Shown: piece after piece, positions 1 through 11,899 of the stretch
How positions within the stretch are numbered: position 1 is the stretch's first letter
Layout of the letters: each line of letters begins with the position of its first letter
Assembly (NCBI RefSeq): GCF_021462225.1
Contig: NC_061795.1
Span: 7,161,501 to 7,225,500 of the forward strand
Direction of reading: 5' to 3'
Length of the DNA stretch: 64,000 nucleotides
Origin: Girardinichthys multiradiatus
Taxonomy: Eukaryota > Chordata > Actinopteri > Cyprinodontiformes > Goodeidae
Notes under the pieces: generated by a model
What the model saw: the letters and a program-made list of their open reading frames with translations, nothing else
Told to the model about the DNA's origin: nothing
The model's database searches: none
Position numbers and translations under genes: made by a program

Positions 1-125
1 ATGTCTTCATCTTGCAGGAACTGCTGACACATTCCAACCACATGAGGTCTAGCATTGTCCTGCATTAGGAGGAACCCAGGGCCAACCGCACCAGCATATG
101 GTCTCACATGGGGTCTGAGGATCTC
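1..125 (-). mobile_element. Tc1/mariner transposase fragment
   Basis: The reverse complement reads in one frame through a Tc1-family core (LLMQDNARPH, then a VGMCQQF-type stretch), which holds the second catalytic Asp of the DDE transposase. It runs off the left window edge. Reading to the right, the coding signal is lost near 125 (upstream EILRPHVRPYAG-type residues are still visible). Truncated and not functional within the window. Confidence 0.75.
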
Positions 126-981
126 ATCTCAGTTTTCTAAACGTCTGCTGATTGCCTAAGTTGGTTGCAAGACTAACTTAATTTCATTTCCAGATTCTTC
201 AAGATAATCCTTGGTTCTCAAACATAAACATTGCATGGTAATGTTGCATCACTCTTTTGGTCATGATTTTCAATCATCTCTCATCAACTTGTTTATATTG
301 TACATAGCCCATTAGTCTTTGTTATTCTTTAATTCTGCTTGGTAGTTTAGTTGGATTGTTTTAGCATAGTTGTTGATTGAAATATGTTTGACTTTGAGTT
401 GGCTTATTTTTATTAATAAATTCTTGTATTTTAAGAAACTGTGTGAATTCATTCCATGTGTGTGCAGAGTTTATGCTGTTCAATAATGTCAGAGCTCGTC
501 TCACACCTTTCTATTTTGTCCTAATACCATCGCCTTACTGGGCTGGTATTCACAGGACAACCCTTAACAGACTGAAATATTTTTTGATAAAATATGAATA
601 TTAAATAATATTCTCAGATTCATAATCCCAACAGCAATATAGTAAAATATAACGTATTCCTAAATTAGCAGATTTTCATTAATTTATATCACAATTATTT
701 TTGTGTCATATTGCATACTCCTATGACAGGGCCCAGCTGTTAGAGCATTGTCCCAAAGTCAGTGTGTTTGAGAGAAGTGATACTTGGAAGCAAATCCAAA
801 CATTGGCCCATTGCAGGTGTGGACAGGGAAGCAGACTGGATGACGGTCAGCAAGACGTACAGGCAAGAGAGACATGCATGAGCTGTAAAAGGACAACAAT
901 GCAAAGATGTTTTGGATGTAAAACTTGTTTTTTGGTCCATGCCTTTTTGTATTTTCAATTTACAATGTCATTTACTCAAAA
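126..981. other. AT-rich spacer without recognised gene
   Basis: AT-rich DNA with short ORFs only (for example 701-1042 and its antisense), none with recognisable family motifs or codon structure. I see no gene or clear repeat here. Confidence 0.5.
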
Positions 982-1488
982 TACACTACCGGTCAAAAGT
1001 TTTAGATACACTTTCTCACTTAATGGGTCTCTATTTTCATGACTATTTATTTGTAGATTCTTATGAAAGCCAACAAAACTAAACAAAAAGTGTGAAATAG
1101 CTCTAAATATTTTTATATTTTAGATTCTTCAAAATAGCCTCCCTTTGCTTTCATTACTGCTTTGCTCCCTTGGCACTCTCTCTCTGAGTTTCTTGAGGTA
1201 GTCACCTGAAATAGTTTTCCAAAGAGTCTTGAAAGAACTTCACAGACGTCCATTGAGAGACGGCCAGAGGTTAATATTTCAGTCATCACAGCAAAGGGCA
1301 GCTACTTTAAGGAATCTAAAATATAAAGCATATTTAAAGTTACAATGTTTTGTTTGCTACATGATTGCATGTGTTCATTCACTGTTTTGATGCCTTCAGT
1401 GAAAATCTATGTACAATGTAAATAGTCATAAACATAAAGAAAACCATTAAATGAGAAAGGTGTTCTAAAACTTTTTACCGGTAGTGTA
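982..1488. mobile_element. Tc1-type MITE with terminal inverted repeats
   Basis: Both ends carry the same inverted terminus: TACACTACCGGTCAAAAGTT at the left and its complement, ending CCGGTAGTGTA, at the right. The inverted similarity continues inward through a CACTTTCTCA/TGAGAAAGGTG block. The outermost bases are TA, the target preferred by Tc1/mariner. The 0.5-kb interior has no transposase, so this is a non-autonomous, internally deleted copy. Confidence 0.85.
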
Positions 1489-3094
1489 TCAGTCTGAGAC
1501 AATAACCATAACCCTCTTCTGTGACGTGTGGATAGATAATGCATCTGGAAAAAACAAATTTGTTAATACTGGAAGAGATGACCATCTCTATATTGTATTT
1601 TCGGTTTTTGACACCATTAAGTTACCATAAATTACCTTGATTGAGTAGTCGGACTTCTGTGAAAAAAGTAGTGTCTTCTGTCATGTTTTACTGAAGAGAG
1701 TATCACGTGAGAGCATAACAGGTTATTTGTAACATGTATAGAATAATGTATTTTACTAATAAAATGTTCAACCTTTTCTTTCTATTGTGGTCTTCTCTAT
1801 GCTGCCTTTTTGTCTTCTCTTGTATTCCTTTCCCTGGAATGTTAATTTACTCTTATTTGTCCCTTTGTCTCTTCCTGTCCTTTATTGTTTCTCCTATGCT
1901 GTTGTAGCTGTATATTCCTCTTCTTCATGGCGCATTTCAGATGTTTCTAGTTTGGTATTACTAATCAGTATTTCTCCAATCAGCTTTAATTATGGTTTCA
2001 CTTTTGTATAGCTGTCTAGGACATCACTAGTTGAATCTAACCCTGTGGGCCTTGGCCTGCATACTTTGATATAGAGAAAATAAACATTGTACTGCAGTTT
2101 GTCTCATCAATATACACTTTGAGGTCAATGTGGGGTGTCTTAACCAGAATTTATGTAGAAAATAATTCCTACCACTACTAAATTCGTACATCTGGACTGT
2201 ACTGTAACAACAACCATCAATCACAGCTCATCATGTAAATCCTCTTCCTGGCTTGTTGTTCCTCAGCACTCACTTGTTTTTCCTTCATCCAATCCGGTTC
2301 CCTGTTGACATTTGCAGTGGATGCTCCTGGATAATGCTTGACATTATTTTCCTCAGTCAACATTATTGTAGGTACATTGAAAAACATATGTTTTTAATGC
2401 TTTTTCTTTTTTCCACTCCACTGTGATAACCCTATATCGTCTTTCTTCTGTCTGATCCTGCTTCTTGCACAAGCACACTGCATTTCCTGTATCTTTTATA
2501 CAGTACAGTTCATTTTAATTTGTGGAAAGGAGAAACAGAGGTCAATCATGCATTGTGTCACATTTTGTCATAGTTTTTTTTTAAATTGTATATGATTTCT
2601 ATTTTATTTTAAACAAATTAATAATGTAGGAGCAATGTTAGGGAGTGGGCCACCAGCAGGGCCCCTTATTGGTTGGGGCCCCAAGCAGTTGCTTACTTTT
2701 GCTTATATGGTAAATCCACACCTGACTGTTATATGATCTTGACAACAACATCAATTTCCTTAGAGAGGATGCCAAAACCCACAAGTTACCTTTTTAGAAC
2801 AGTGCACATTTAAAGAGACTAAAGCCTATAGAAAACCCTCAATCACAAACCAGTACCTACTTTTTGATTCTCACTATCCACTGGAACATAAACTGTCAGC
2901 ACCACAGGTCCCCACAAGGATAAAAGAGAAGGACAACACATTTATAAAGCACTTCAAATCTGTAGACGCCCTAACTGGGTTGATGTTAAGGCATCCAAGA
3001 TTTCAAGAAAACACTAAACTCAGTCCACTGAAGGAGAGAATAAGAAGATGTGATGAATATTGTCATTCCAAATGTGGCTGGAGTATCCGAGAAA
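1489..3094. other. Intergenic DNA, no gene recognised
   Basis: AT-rich sequence with only short, featureless ORFs. A stretch near 2640-2720 (GGGCCCC-rich, with an imperfect inverted GGGGCCCC) looks like an old dispersed repeat remnant, but I cannot name it. Confidence 0.4.
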
Positions 3095-3225
3095 GTCAGT
3101 CAGTCATTTTCCACCGCTTATTCCATAGTGGGTTGCGGGGGAGCTGGTGCCTATCTCCAGCAGTCTATGGGCGAGAGGCAGGGTACACCCTGGACAAGTC
3201 GCCAGTCCATCGCAGGGCTGAGAAA
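3095..3225. repeat. Common teleost dispersed repeat
   Basis: Contains the phrase CCACCGCTTATTCCATAGTG followed by GGGGGAGCTGGTGCCTATCT and GGGTACACCCTGGACAAGTC. I recognise this block as extremely widespread in teleost genomes. Open frames through it on both strands come from this GC-rich block and are not genes. Confidence 0.65.
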
Positions 3226-4440
3226 GTAAGAAGGATATTTTCTAAGCACAATATCCTGGTGCATTTTAAACCTAACAACACTATCAGACAAAAACTGTTT
3301 TTTCCCAAGAATAAAAACCCAAACACAAGCACAGTGGTGTGGTATATTAAGTCCCATCCAAGCAGCAATGGTAAGACCTCTACATTGGAGAAACTGAAGG
3401 ATGACCAAAAACAGAAGAACCAGCTCATTGGGTCAAGACATAGCAGTTAATCTCTAAATCAAAAACAAGGTGCACTCATTTGCAAACAGCAATCTGCACA
3501 TTTTGGACAGGGAAGACAGCCGAGCAGGAAACTAAGCAAAGTAGATGGTTCCATCTATCTAACACCTACTGCTCCTTAACTTGTGTTCTCAGTTGGTTTT
3601 ACAGTGACGCACAAATGACACAAATAGGGTTTTACAGATTCCTCTAAAAGACATTGATGAGCGTTTTCCTTTCTAGAGCAAAGAGAGAAGATAGCATAGA
3701 ACCGTAGCCTTGCCCATGTTGGGACCACAGCCATGGGTACAACATGATAAAAACATTTCTGGAACTTTCAAAATAAATCGCATTAACCAACTTCCAGCAC
3801 AGCCAGAAACAGGGAATAACAGCGGCCGTCCCATGACGTCACTGTCCGAATAAAAACTTCGCTTTTGCAACAAACTGACCTCTTCCACACAGGTCCCCAG
3901 AGGAACTGGACAGAGGGACACAGCGAGCTAATGTCTCTTTGCTGGCAAACAGACAACTCTTCAAACTGGATCCAAGAGTGTCATATGATTACGCGATCAA
4001 ATGCACTAAGTTAAGTACAAATGAATTGCTGTTTGTGAATCCGGTATTCATTCATGAACGGGGTAGTTAAGATACAAGCGTGGCTTGACTTTTCTCTCTG
4101 AGGTCTACAGAAGCAAACTGTGTTCTAGAGAGTTCCCAGCAGAGACCCTGTCTCTACAACGCCAACTGGAGCAGTTTTCACGGTCTGAAGGAAGGACAAC
4201 GGGACCGCATCACTGTGGCTACAGCAGTAACATGCAGTTTGGCCAGCTGACAGAACGAGCCACCCTACCCCACAGCTACGGAGGTTAGCTGCCACTAACC
4301 CTTTGTTCACTGTGAATGCTTTCTTCAACTTCATTGCCCCAGACAACTTTTCCTCAGCACAGTTCACGTAAGAGGTTGTGTTTTGGGCAGAGAGAAGTAG
4401 TTTAGAGTGAAATAATCTAAACATTTTTCATTTTATGATG
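3226..4440. other. Non-coding stretch with a CRE-like palindrome
   Basis: No recognisable protein. A perfect TGACGTCA palindrome (CREB/ATF site) lies at about 3834-3841 in a GC-rich patch that also has a NotI-like GCGGCCG, so the patch looks promoter-like. A GC-rich block at 4080-4290 ends just before GGAGGTTAGC. It could be an exon or the body of an old retroelement, but nothing identifies it. Confidence 0.3.
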
Positions 4441-5040
4441 TTTGGTTTTGTTTGTGTTGAAACTCAGCTATCTTAGTGCTAGCAGATTATCTGCTCAGCA
4501 CACGTCTTCAGTTTGCATGTTCTGTGTTTGTGGGTTTTTTTTAAGTTAAGACAAACTTTATTTAAATGGTGATTTTAAACACAGAAGACCGGCCATAACG
4601 CGCCGTCCACGCTTATGCATTTTAACCCTTTTATCAATGGTATTTTAAAGGTATGTGTTTGATTCTGATGATAAGCTATAACCTTCTTTTGTTAGCTTCA
4701 ACCGCTAACAGCTAAGAACACGTGTTTGCCTGCTAAAGATCATTTACCCAAAAAGGTTGTTAGTTTTCAATCTAGTAAAATAATATGTAAACTACCTTTT
4801 CCCTAAATATTATTTTACTAAACTTGATAACTAAATAACACAATTAAGCCAATTTCTCAAAGATTTGGTTCTTATTCAAAATAATATTTCTTTAACTATT
4901 ATTTTAATAAATAAAAGCAGCTAATTAAACACCGTTGAGAATTGGTCATCCAGAAGGTTGGTTTTATTCATCAAATCATTCTTTAAAATATTAGTTTATT
5001 AAAATAATATTGTATCTTATCTTGCATTATGAATGGTTGT
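4441..5040. repeat. Left copy of a diverged flanking repeat
   Basis: This AT-rich segment shares ordered similarity with 7800-8230. Shared points include ACAAACTTTATTTAA versus ACAAACTTTACTTTAA, a CTTTTGTTAGCT versus CCTTTGTTAGCT block, and ATCATTCTTTAAA near the end. Both copies point the same way and flank the LINE at 5045-7650. They may be two halves, or two terminal repeats, of an older element into which the LINE inserted. Confidence 0.4.
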
Positions 5041-5044
5041 CTAA

Positions 5045-5812
5045 AGGTAACCTCCAGCAGAACCAGGCTCAGTGTGAGCGGCCATCTGCCACGTCCGACT
5101 GGGGGTTTGAGAGAACAGAGCAGAGACACACAAAGAATACAGAAGCATTGATTCAGTAGTCCTTTCTATGGGAAGGAAAAGTAAATGCTAATGGATGTAA
5201 CTCCTTTAGTCGTTTCACCTAGAAAGAAAGAACAGAAACTCTGAGCCAGTTTTCAAGGTTAGAGTCTGAAAGAGAGCACATAAAGTTAGTCACAGTAAAA
5301 GCTCAGTCAATCACCATGTCTAGGAGAGAGAAAGGGTTAAACACTGAAAGACAGGGCCATGTGGGTCATCGGTAGAGGGTGAGCATTATGCTGTTGCCAG
5401 CAGAAGCTTGGACGATGCCCTTCTCCAGAAAGGTGTCACAGGTAGACACAGAGTCAGGCCAGGGGTAGCTTCTAGGAAGAGAAAAGAGGGAGAACATAAA
5501 GTTAAAAACTGAAATAACAGCAAATAATGCAGAATTAGTAAGTAGTGTGAGAATGTAGCGAAGAAGGTGAAAGTGGTCATTATGTCCTCCAGCAGCCTAC
5601 GCCTACAGCAGCATAACTACAGAGATAGCTCAGTATAACCTAAGCCACTCTAACTATAAGCTTTATCAAAAAGGAAAGTTTTAAGCCTAGCCTTAAAAGT
5701 AGACAGTTTCTCCATCTAGAGCCCACTGATGGCCATTGTTATGCTAAAAACCACAACGATTGGGATACCTCTCTCTGTCAGATTGACCATAACTATTAGA
5801 AAAGAGAGGGGG
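5045..5812 (-). mobile_element. Probable LINE 3' UTR (common teleost repeat)
   Basis: Begins with a block (ACCAGGCTCAGTGTGAGCGG, then CATCTGCCACGTCCGACTGG) and contains CTATAAGCTTTATCAAAAAG. I recognise both as abundant teleost interspersed-repeat sequence. It directly continues the minus-strand reverse-transcriptase ORF ending at 5813, so I read it as that LINE's 3' untranslated end. The link to this LINE is inference from adjacency. Confidence 0.55.
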
Positions 5813-7560
5813 TCATACAGGTTTATATGTGAGGAGGAGACATTTAAGTTCTATTCTGGATTTAACAGGGAGCCAATGAAGGGCAGCTAAAGTAGAGGAA
5901 ATATGATCTCTCTTTTTAATTTTCATCAGAACTCTTGCTGCAGCATTTTGAATCAGCTGAAGGCTTTTAACTGCATATTGTGGACATCCTGATAGTAACG
6001 AATTACAATAGTCCAGCCTTGAAGTAACAAATGCATGGAATAGTTTTTCAGCGTCACTCCTGGACAGGATATTTCTAATTTTGGCAATGTTCCGGAGATG
6101 AAAGAAGGAAATCCTAGAAACCTGTTTAATATGGGATTTAAATGACATGTCCTGGTCAAAAATAACACCAAGGTTTTTTACTGTATTATCCGAGGTCAAT
6201 TTAATGCCATCCAGTTTAAGTGATTGACTAAGCAGTTTCTTTTTTAAAGACTCCGGTCCAAAGACGACAACTTCTGTCTTGTCTGAATTTAGAAGCAGAA
6301 AATTTAAAGTCATCCAAGTTTTTATGTCTTCAAGACATGCTTGTAGTCTATCTAACTGGTTGGGCTCATCAGGATTCATGGATAAGTAAAACTGAGTGTC
6401 ATCAGCGTAACAGTGAAAATGTATTCTATGCTGCCTGATAATTTTACCTATTGGAAGCATATATATAGTAAAGAGAATTGGCCCAAGTACTGAACCCTGT
6501 GGTACACCACAATTAACCCTGGAGTTTAAAGATGATTTATCATTTACATGAACAAACTGGAATCTGTCAGACAAATAAGATTTAAACCAGCCTGGCGCTG
6601 TTCCCCTGATCCCTACAGCATATTCCAGCCTTTCTAAGAGAATATTGTGATCGACTGTATCAAATGCAGCACTGAGATCTAACAGGACAAGTACAGACAC
6701 AAGTCCATTATCTGAGGCCATAAGAATATCATTAGTGACTTTCAGCAGAGCTGTTTCAGTGCTATGATGAGCTCTGAAGCCTGACTGAAACTCTTCAAAC
6801 AGGTCATTGCTGTGTAAATGCTCATACATTTGATTAGCAACTATTTTCTCAAGAATTTTAGATAAGGATGGAAAGTTGGATATAGGTTTGTAATTTTTCA
6901 AGTCGTCTCGATCAAGCGAAGGTTTCTTAAGTAAAAGTTTAATTACAGCTACCTTAAAAGCCTGTGGTACATATCCATTTACTAAGGATAGGTTAATCAT
7001 ACCTAAAATGGGGCTGGTAATCACAGGGAACACTTCCTTAAATAATTTGGTTGGGATTGGGTCTAACATACAAGTTGAAGGTTGAGATGAAGCTAATATT
7101 TCTGATAACACAGGAAGCTCCACAGGATCAAAGCAGTCCAAACACAGATCAGGTTCTACGATTACTTCCAATGTTGTCTCACTATCCAAAGTAGGATGGA
7201 TGCCGTCTGGATGGATCAGACCAGGTTTTCCCCAAAATGTTCGCCAATTATCAATGTAGCCCACATTGTTTTCTGGACACCACCTAGACAGCCAGCGGTT
7301 GAATGACAGCATGCGGCTAAACATGTCATCACTGGTCAGATCGGGGAGGGGACCAGAGAAAATTACGGAGTCCGACATTGTTTTGGCAGACTTACACACT
7401 GAAGCAACACTAACTTTGGTGACCTCCGATTGACGTAACTGGATGTCATTACCGCCAGCGTGAATTACAATCTTACTGTATTTATGCTTATCCTTAGCCA
7501 GCAGTTTCAGGTAAGATTTGATGTCGCCCGTTCTGGCCCCTGGCAGACATTTGACTATGG
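5813..7560 (-). pseudogene. L2/CR1-type LINE: SGNH-esterase-like part fused to reverse transcriptase
   Basis: One long minus-strand frame is open from about 7560 to a stop at 5813. The first part carries SGNH-hydrolase signatures of CR1/L2 LINE ORF1 proteins (HAGGND, then PDGIHPT). The rest is a non-LTR reverse transcriptase: [52 protein letters not shown] and the catalytic CYADD. The APE endonuclease that normally separates them is absent. A deletion after GIHPT has therefore joined ORF1 to ORF2 in frame. The C-terminus stops early, at LLLTYKPV. Such a product could not nick DNA, so it is a dead or parasitic copy. Confidence 0.85.
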
Positions 7561-7799
7561 TCGCTGGTGTCTCCAGTGCCAGGAGAGAGGAGGAGACTCA
7601 GAGAGAGAAACAGCAGAACGGGTAGCCATGGTGGAGCTAACGCAATGCTAGTGACCCCTTATCACTACTACAAAAAAACGTATAAAACACGGAGAGTCCC
7701 CAAACATCAAAAGCAGCAACAGAAAGTATGTGTTTTAACATGCTTATGTATTAGAACAAGTAAGAGGTGTCACAGTAGAGAGAAATCAGATCAAACAAG

Positions 7800-8230
7800 A
7801 GTTTGGGCTGTGTTTGAAAGTTACAACAAACTTTACTTTAATCAGTGGTTTTAACAGGAATCTGTCTTAACGCATTGCCAGAGCCCATACACATATTAAT
7901 ATTTATATTAATTGCAATTAAAGGTACATGAGCGATTTAACGGAGTTGATTAGCTATCCTTTGTTAGCTAAAACTGACATCATTGTGTCTGTCCATTCGT
8001 TCACCATCTTGTGAGAGTCCATAGATGTTCCTCTCCACCATTTTAGCAGTCCACTCTATTACCATCATTAAGAATCAATTGTTCAAAAGGTTATTGGTTT
8101 CTAACTGAGCTAATCATTCTTTAAATTGTTTTTACAATGTTTTCATTTGAACACACACCAACTATTGTTCTTAATTAGTTTTATATCCTTATTTTTAAAC
8201 TCAAAATTAACCTTAGTTCTTAAACATAAG
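7800..8230. repeat. Right copy of the diverged flanking repeat
   Basis: Counterpart of 4441-5040 in the same orientation, with similarity in the same order but many substitutions and gaps. See that entry for the shared landmarks. No coding content recognised. Confidence 0.4.
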
Positions 8231-8294
8231 TAGTCACATTAAACTGTGATATCATTGCATCATTTTCATTGCTTCCCCTGTTTCCTTCAAATGT

Positions 8295-8782
8295 ACAGTA
8301 CTGTGCAAAGGTTTTAGGCAGGTGTGAAAAAAAGCTGTAAACAAAAAATGCTTTCAGAAATATAAATGTTTAAATTCATTAAGAACTATCTTCAGTGTAA
8401 AGAAGAACAAGAATTACTGGAAGTGATAGTTTGGCCCCCACAAAGCCCTGATCTCAACATCATAGAGTGTGCCTGGGATTACATGAAGAGACAGAAGGAT
8501 GTGAGGAAGCCTACATCCACAGAAGATCTGTGGTTAGTTGTCCAAGATGTTTGGAACAACCTACCAGGCGAGTTCCTTCAAAAACTGTGTGCAGGTGTAC
8601 CTACAAGAACTGATGCTGTTTTGAAGGCAAAGGGTGGTCACACCAGATATTGATTTGATTTAGATTTCTCTTCTGTTCATTCACTGTATTTTGTTGATTG
8701 ATGAAAATAAATGATTAACACTTCTATTTTTGAAAGCATTCTTTGTTTACAGCATTTTTTACACTTGCCTAACAGTATTGTA
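8295..8782 (+). mobile_element. Internally deleted Tc1-like element
   Basis: The left end, TACAGTACTGTGCAAAGG followed by TTTTAGGCAGGTGT, is mirrored at the right by ACACTTGCCTAACAGTATTGTA. Between them lies only the C-terminal part of a Tc1 transposase (8411-8653), with VWPPQSPDLNIIECAW containing the catalytic Glu of DDE and the usual tail ending in KGGHTRY. The N-terminal DNA-binding and first catalytic regions are deleted, so it is non-autonomous. Confidence 0.85.
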
Positions 8783-9069
8783 TATTGTTTATTAGTTTTC
8801 TTTATTTTAGCTAAATTGTTTCTAGCCTTGTTAAAGAGCTTGTTAATTGCTCAAATTACTTCTTTTATCTGCTGTTCTATAACACCACACCATATTGGTT
8901 GCATGTTGCACATGACTGGACCATTATCCTGACTTTGACACATGATGGGAAAGTGGTTGAGCTACTGTATGAAAGAAGGCTCCCTATATAACTGGTTTAT
9001 TCTCAGGAGCTGTACTTTGGGCAGAATAACTGAAAGAGGCAGGTCCCTTCTGTGTCCCATATGTGTTTT
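8783..9069. other. Spacer, nothing recognised
   Basis: AT-rich sequence with a short ORF (8711-8932) lacking any family motif. No gene or repeat identified. Confidence 0.4.
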
Positions 9070-9330
9070 AACAAAAGTTACGACTGTGACTACGGTTCTA
9101 TGAATCCTGGATGACCACCAGAACGCTTGGTCCCTCAGTATCCACATGCTTGCGAGAAGATTGTCGGGACTGAGCTCCCGGTGACATGTGACTATGTTGT
9201 TATTAAATTCATTCAGTGCTTGAACCTCCGCCTCTGGTGTTCACTCTGCCTTACAGAGTCATAACTTTCATTTTATTTCATCCCTACTGACCACCAGAGG
9301 TAGTGCTTCAAGCACTGGGTGACGCAAACC
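9070..9330. repeat. Probable terminal region of the DIRS element
   Basis: Contains two copies of a GACCACCAGA block (about 9111 and 9288) and CTTGAACCTCCGCC opposite AGTGCTTCAAGCACTG, resembling the terminal repeats of fish DIRS elements. It lies just past the recombinase end of the minus-strand DIRS coding region. The exact boundary cannot be set by eye. Confidence 0.4.
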
Positions 9331-9559
9331 AACAGGGTCCCAAGGGGTCCAACAGAAACCCAAAGGAACACAGCAACAATACCAACCTCAGCGGGATGCA
9401 GAAGGTGGTTGCTCCAGTATGCCCTGCAGGGGATGAGGCGTGGCGACGTTCACCCTGTAAAACCTGGCAATGGTGCTCGGTGCCGTCTAGGAAGCTGCTT
9501 CACAAATGGCCTCTAGAGGCATCCCGGTCATGGCAGCCCATGAGGTGGACAGGCTCCTA

Positions 9560-10972
9560 GTGGAGTGACATCGTGCGCCCCCTGCCGGCTGTGTTACATC
9601 CAACAAGCCCTGAGTCAACTGGTCCAAGGGAACCCTGCAAAGAGTAAGCCACAGAGATCATCTCCACAATCCAACGTGACAACCGCTGTCTAGAAAGGGC
9701 CTGACCCTTCCGAGAGCCATCAAAACAGACAAAGAGACAGTCGTCAATCTGGCGAATGGGTGCCGTGGAGCGGAAACCAGGTCCTCCTCGGCCAAAATGG
9801 GGCTACCAACAGAAGCTTGTGCCCATCCTGGAGAACTCTCAGGAGTGTCTGACGGATCAGGGGCAATGGGGGAAAGGCATACAGAAGGGAGCGTGGCCAC
9901 TCGTGTGTCAGTGCTTCGCAACCCACAGGACTGGCACTGTCCATCAGGGAGAACCCGAGGGGACAGTGAGCCACATCTCTGGACGCAAACAGGTCCACCT
10001 CCGTCCCACCATAGGTCGCCCAAATGCGATTCACCACCTCTGGGTGAAGGCGCCATTCCCCCAGAAGCGGCACCTGCCGAGACAAAAAGTCCGCGGACAC
10101 GTTTTGCGGACCCGGAATATAGGCCGCCCTGAGGCTGGTGGTGCCGCCCAGACCAGGAGCCGGCGGATCAGGGACAGTAGTCTCAGAGACCTGGACCCCC
10201 TTTGATGATTTATGTGAAAGACAACTGTGGTGTTGTCCGACCGAACCAACACATGTCTCCCCAGCAGCCCTGGAAGGAAAGCACGGAGCGCCAGGAACAC
10301 AGCCATCAGCTCCAGAACATTGATATGGACACCGCACTGCCGCATGTACCACACCCCATGAGCCGCACGGTCTTGCATCCGCATGGACGACTTCCCCCTG
10401 ACACGGAAGGGGGCCGAGCAGACACCCGCCATGATGTAGGACCCGTTCCACAACTGGGCGCCGAGGAGAAGGACAGGCAATCATGGAAACAGAGTCTAGA
10501 ACCATGCCTAGGAAAATAGTCACCTGGGAGGGGATCAGGCTGCTCTTCTCGAGGTTCACTCTCAAACCCAGCTGACGCATGTGTGTGAGCACAGAGTGTC
10601 TTGGACTGCCTGATTGCGGGTCACAGCACAAATGAGCCAGTCGTCCAAATAGAGAAGGATCTGCAGTCCCTGGCCTGCAGGGGGGAAAGGGCCGCTGCCA
10701 CACACCGGGTGAATACCCGTGGAAAGAGGGAAAGACCAAAGGGAAGGACCCTGAACTGAAAGTGCCGCCCTTGAAATGCAAAGCGGAGAAACCGCCAATG
10801 ATCTGGAGCAATGGGGACATGAAAATAAGTGTCCTTCAGGTTGATAGATGTGAACCAGTCGCCCAGATAGATCCCCTGCAGTATCTCCCTGGTGGTCAAC
10901 ATGTGAAAGGGCATAACCTTCAGAAAAGCGTTCAGACCCCGGAGGTCCAATATTGGACGAAAACCACCGGTC
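9560..10972 (-). pseudogene. DIRS retrotransposon: RT, RNase H and tyrosine-recombinase remnants
   Basis: Reading leftward from 10972: the DIRS RT core (ILDLRGLNAFLK, then INLKDTYFHVPI), a frameshift near 10680, the RT catalytic YLDD (LLYLDDWLI), RNase H (NVLELMAVFLALRAF, then VLVRSDNTTVVFHINHQ), DFLSRQVPLLGEW and LVAPFWPRRTWFPL. A degraded tyrosine-recombinase piece (LFVCFDGSRKG) lies near 9640-9740. DIRS elements integrate by a tyrosine recombinase rather than a DDE integrase. Several frameshifts and stops make the copy dead. Its upstream part continues at 18148 beyond the nested LTR-A insertion. Confidence 0.85.
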
Positions 10973-11493
10973 TGTTATGATTTGGGGTTGTTTGGTTTTT
11001 GGTTTCTGGGTTTTTCTTGTATTTCTCTCACAGCTTTTGAATCATGCTTCTGTTTATTATTTTTCTGGTCACGTTTTAGTCTTGTTCATGTTCTGTCAAG
11101 TTTGGTTTTTGGTTCTGGTCATGCTTTAGTTTTTGTTTGTATTCAAGAGTCTCTGTTCTTGCTCCAGCCACGTTCTGTTCTGTCTGTTAATTATCTTTAT
11201 CCGGTTCATCTGCTCCAAACTAATCTGTCTCCACTTGGTTTACTCTCCATATATACACTCCTGTTCAGTTGTTCTTAGCGGAAACATTATTCAGATAATG
11301 CTCTTGTCCTGTAGTCATGCCACGCCTGTCTCGCCAGCCTGCCCATGTCTGTTTTTGCCTGTCGTGCCTGCCCATTCGTTGTTTTGTTCCTGCCTCTTCT
11401 GAGAGTGAATTTTTGTTAATTAAATCTTTTTTTCACTTTCCGACATGCCGTCTAGTTTGCATTCTGGGGTCCTCAATCTCACTAGTCATAACA
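10973..11493 (+). repeat. Left (5') LTR of element LTR-A
   Basis: Starts TGTTATGATTTGG and ends CTAGTCATAACA, with the TG...CA ends of an LTR. The first ~180 bp match 17961-18140 almost exactly. It is preceded by CGGTC (10968-10972), which recurs right after the other LTR (18148-18152), giving a 5-bp target duplication inside DIRS reverse transcriptase. Confidence 0.9.
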
Positions 11494-11899
11494 GAATGTT
11501 TCCGCAAACCATGGACCTCGTGGATAAACACAAGGCAGACTTGCTGGGTTGAACGGCAGAAGGAGGAGGCGAAGAGAAATCTGCCTAAAGACCTGGAGGT
11601 TCTGCCGTCTCCATTGCTGCTGGAACAGATGGAGCGTGAGGCGGCCCAGCGCCAGAGAGTTCGGGAGGGCTGCTCTGTCCCTCCACATCAGCTCTGACGT
11701 TCCCTTCCTGCTTCCGTACCGGTAGCTAAGCCGTCTTCTTCCTCCTGCCGCAGAAATCGCCGACGCGCAGGGGTTCCCAGCTGGTCGGCTGGCGAGGAGG
11801 TGGTTTCCCTGTCAGCGGACGTGAGCACTGCAGCAAGTAAGCCTGCATTTTCACCTGCCACAGCACTGTCTCGCAGGCTCGCTGCAGCTCTGCCCATGC
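11494..11899 (+). mobile_element. LTR-A internal region, 5' part
   Basis: GC-rich sequence after the 5' LTR, with a short polypeptide frame (QKEEAKRNLPKDLEV region, 11533-11697) but no recognisable gag or pol domain. The element is probably non-autonomous. It is broken at 11899 by the BEL/Pao LTR and resumes near 16906. Confidence 0.6.

Noticed and set aside
2980..3450. 156-codon ORF as a gene
   Set aside because: Its core is the common teleost GGGTACACCCTGGAC repeat, which is open in several frames.
9756..10519. Plus-strand ORFs of 100-150 codons
   Set aside because: Antisense shadows of the GC-rich DIRS RT-RNase H region, whose minus-strand motifs are unmistakable.
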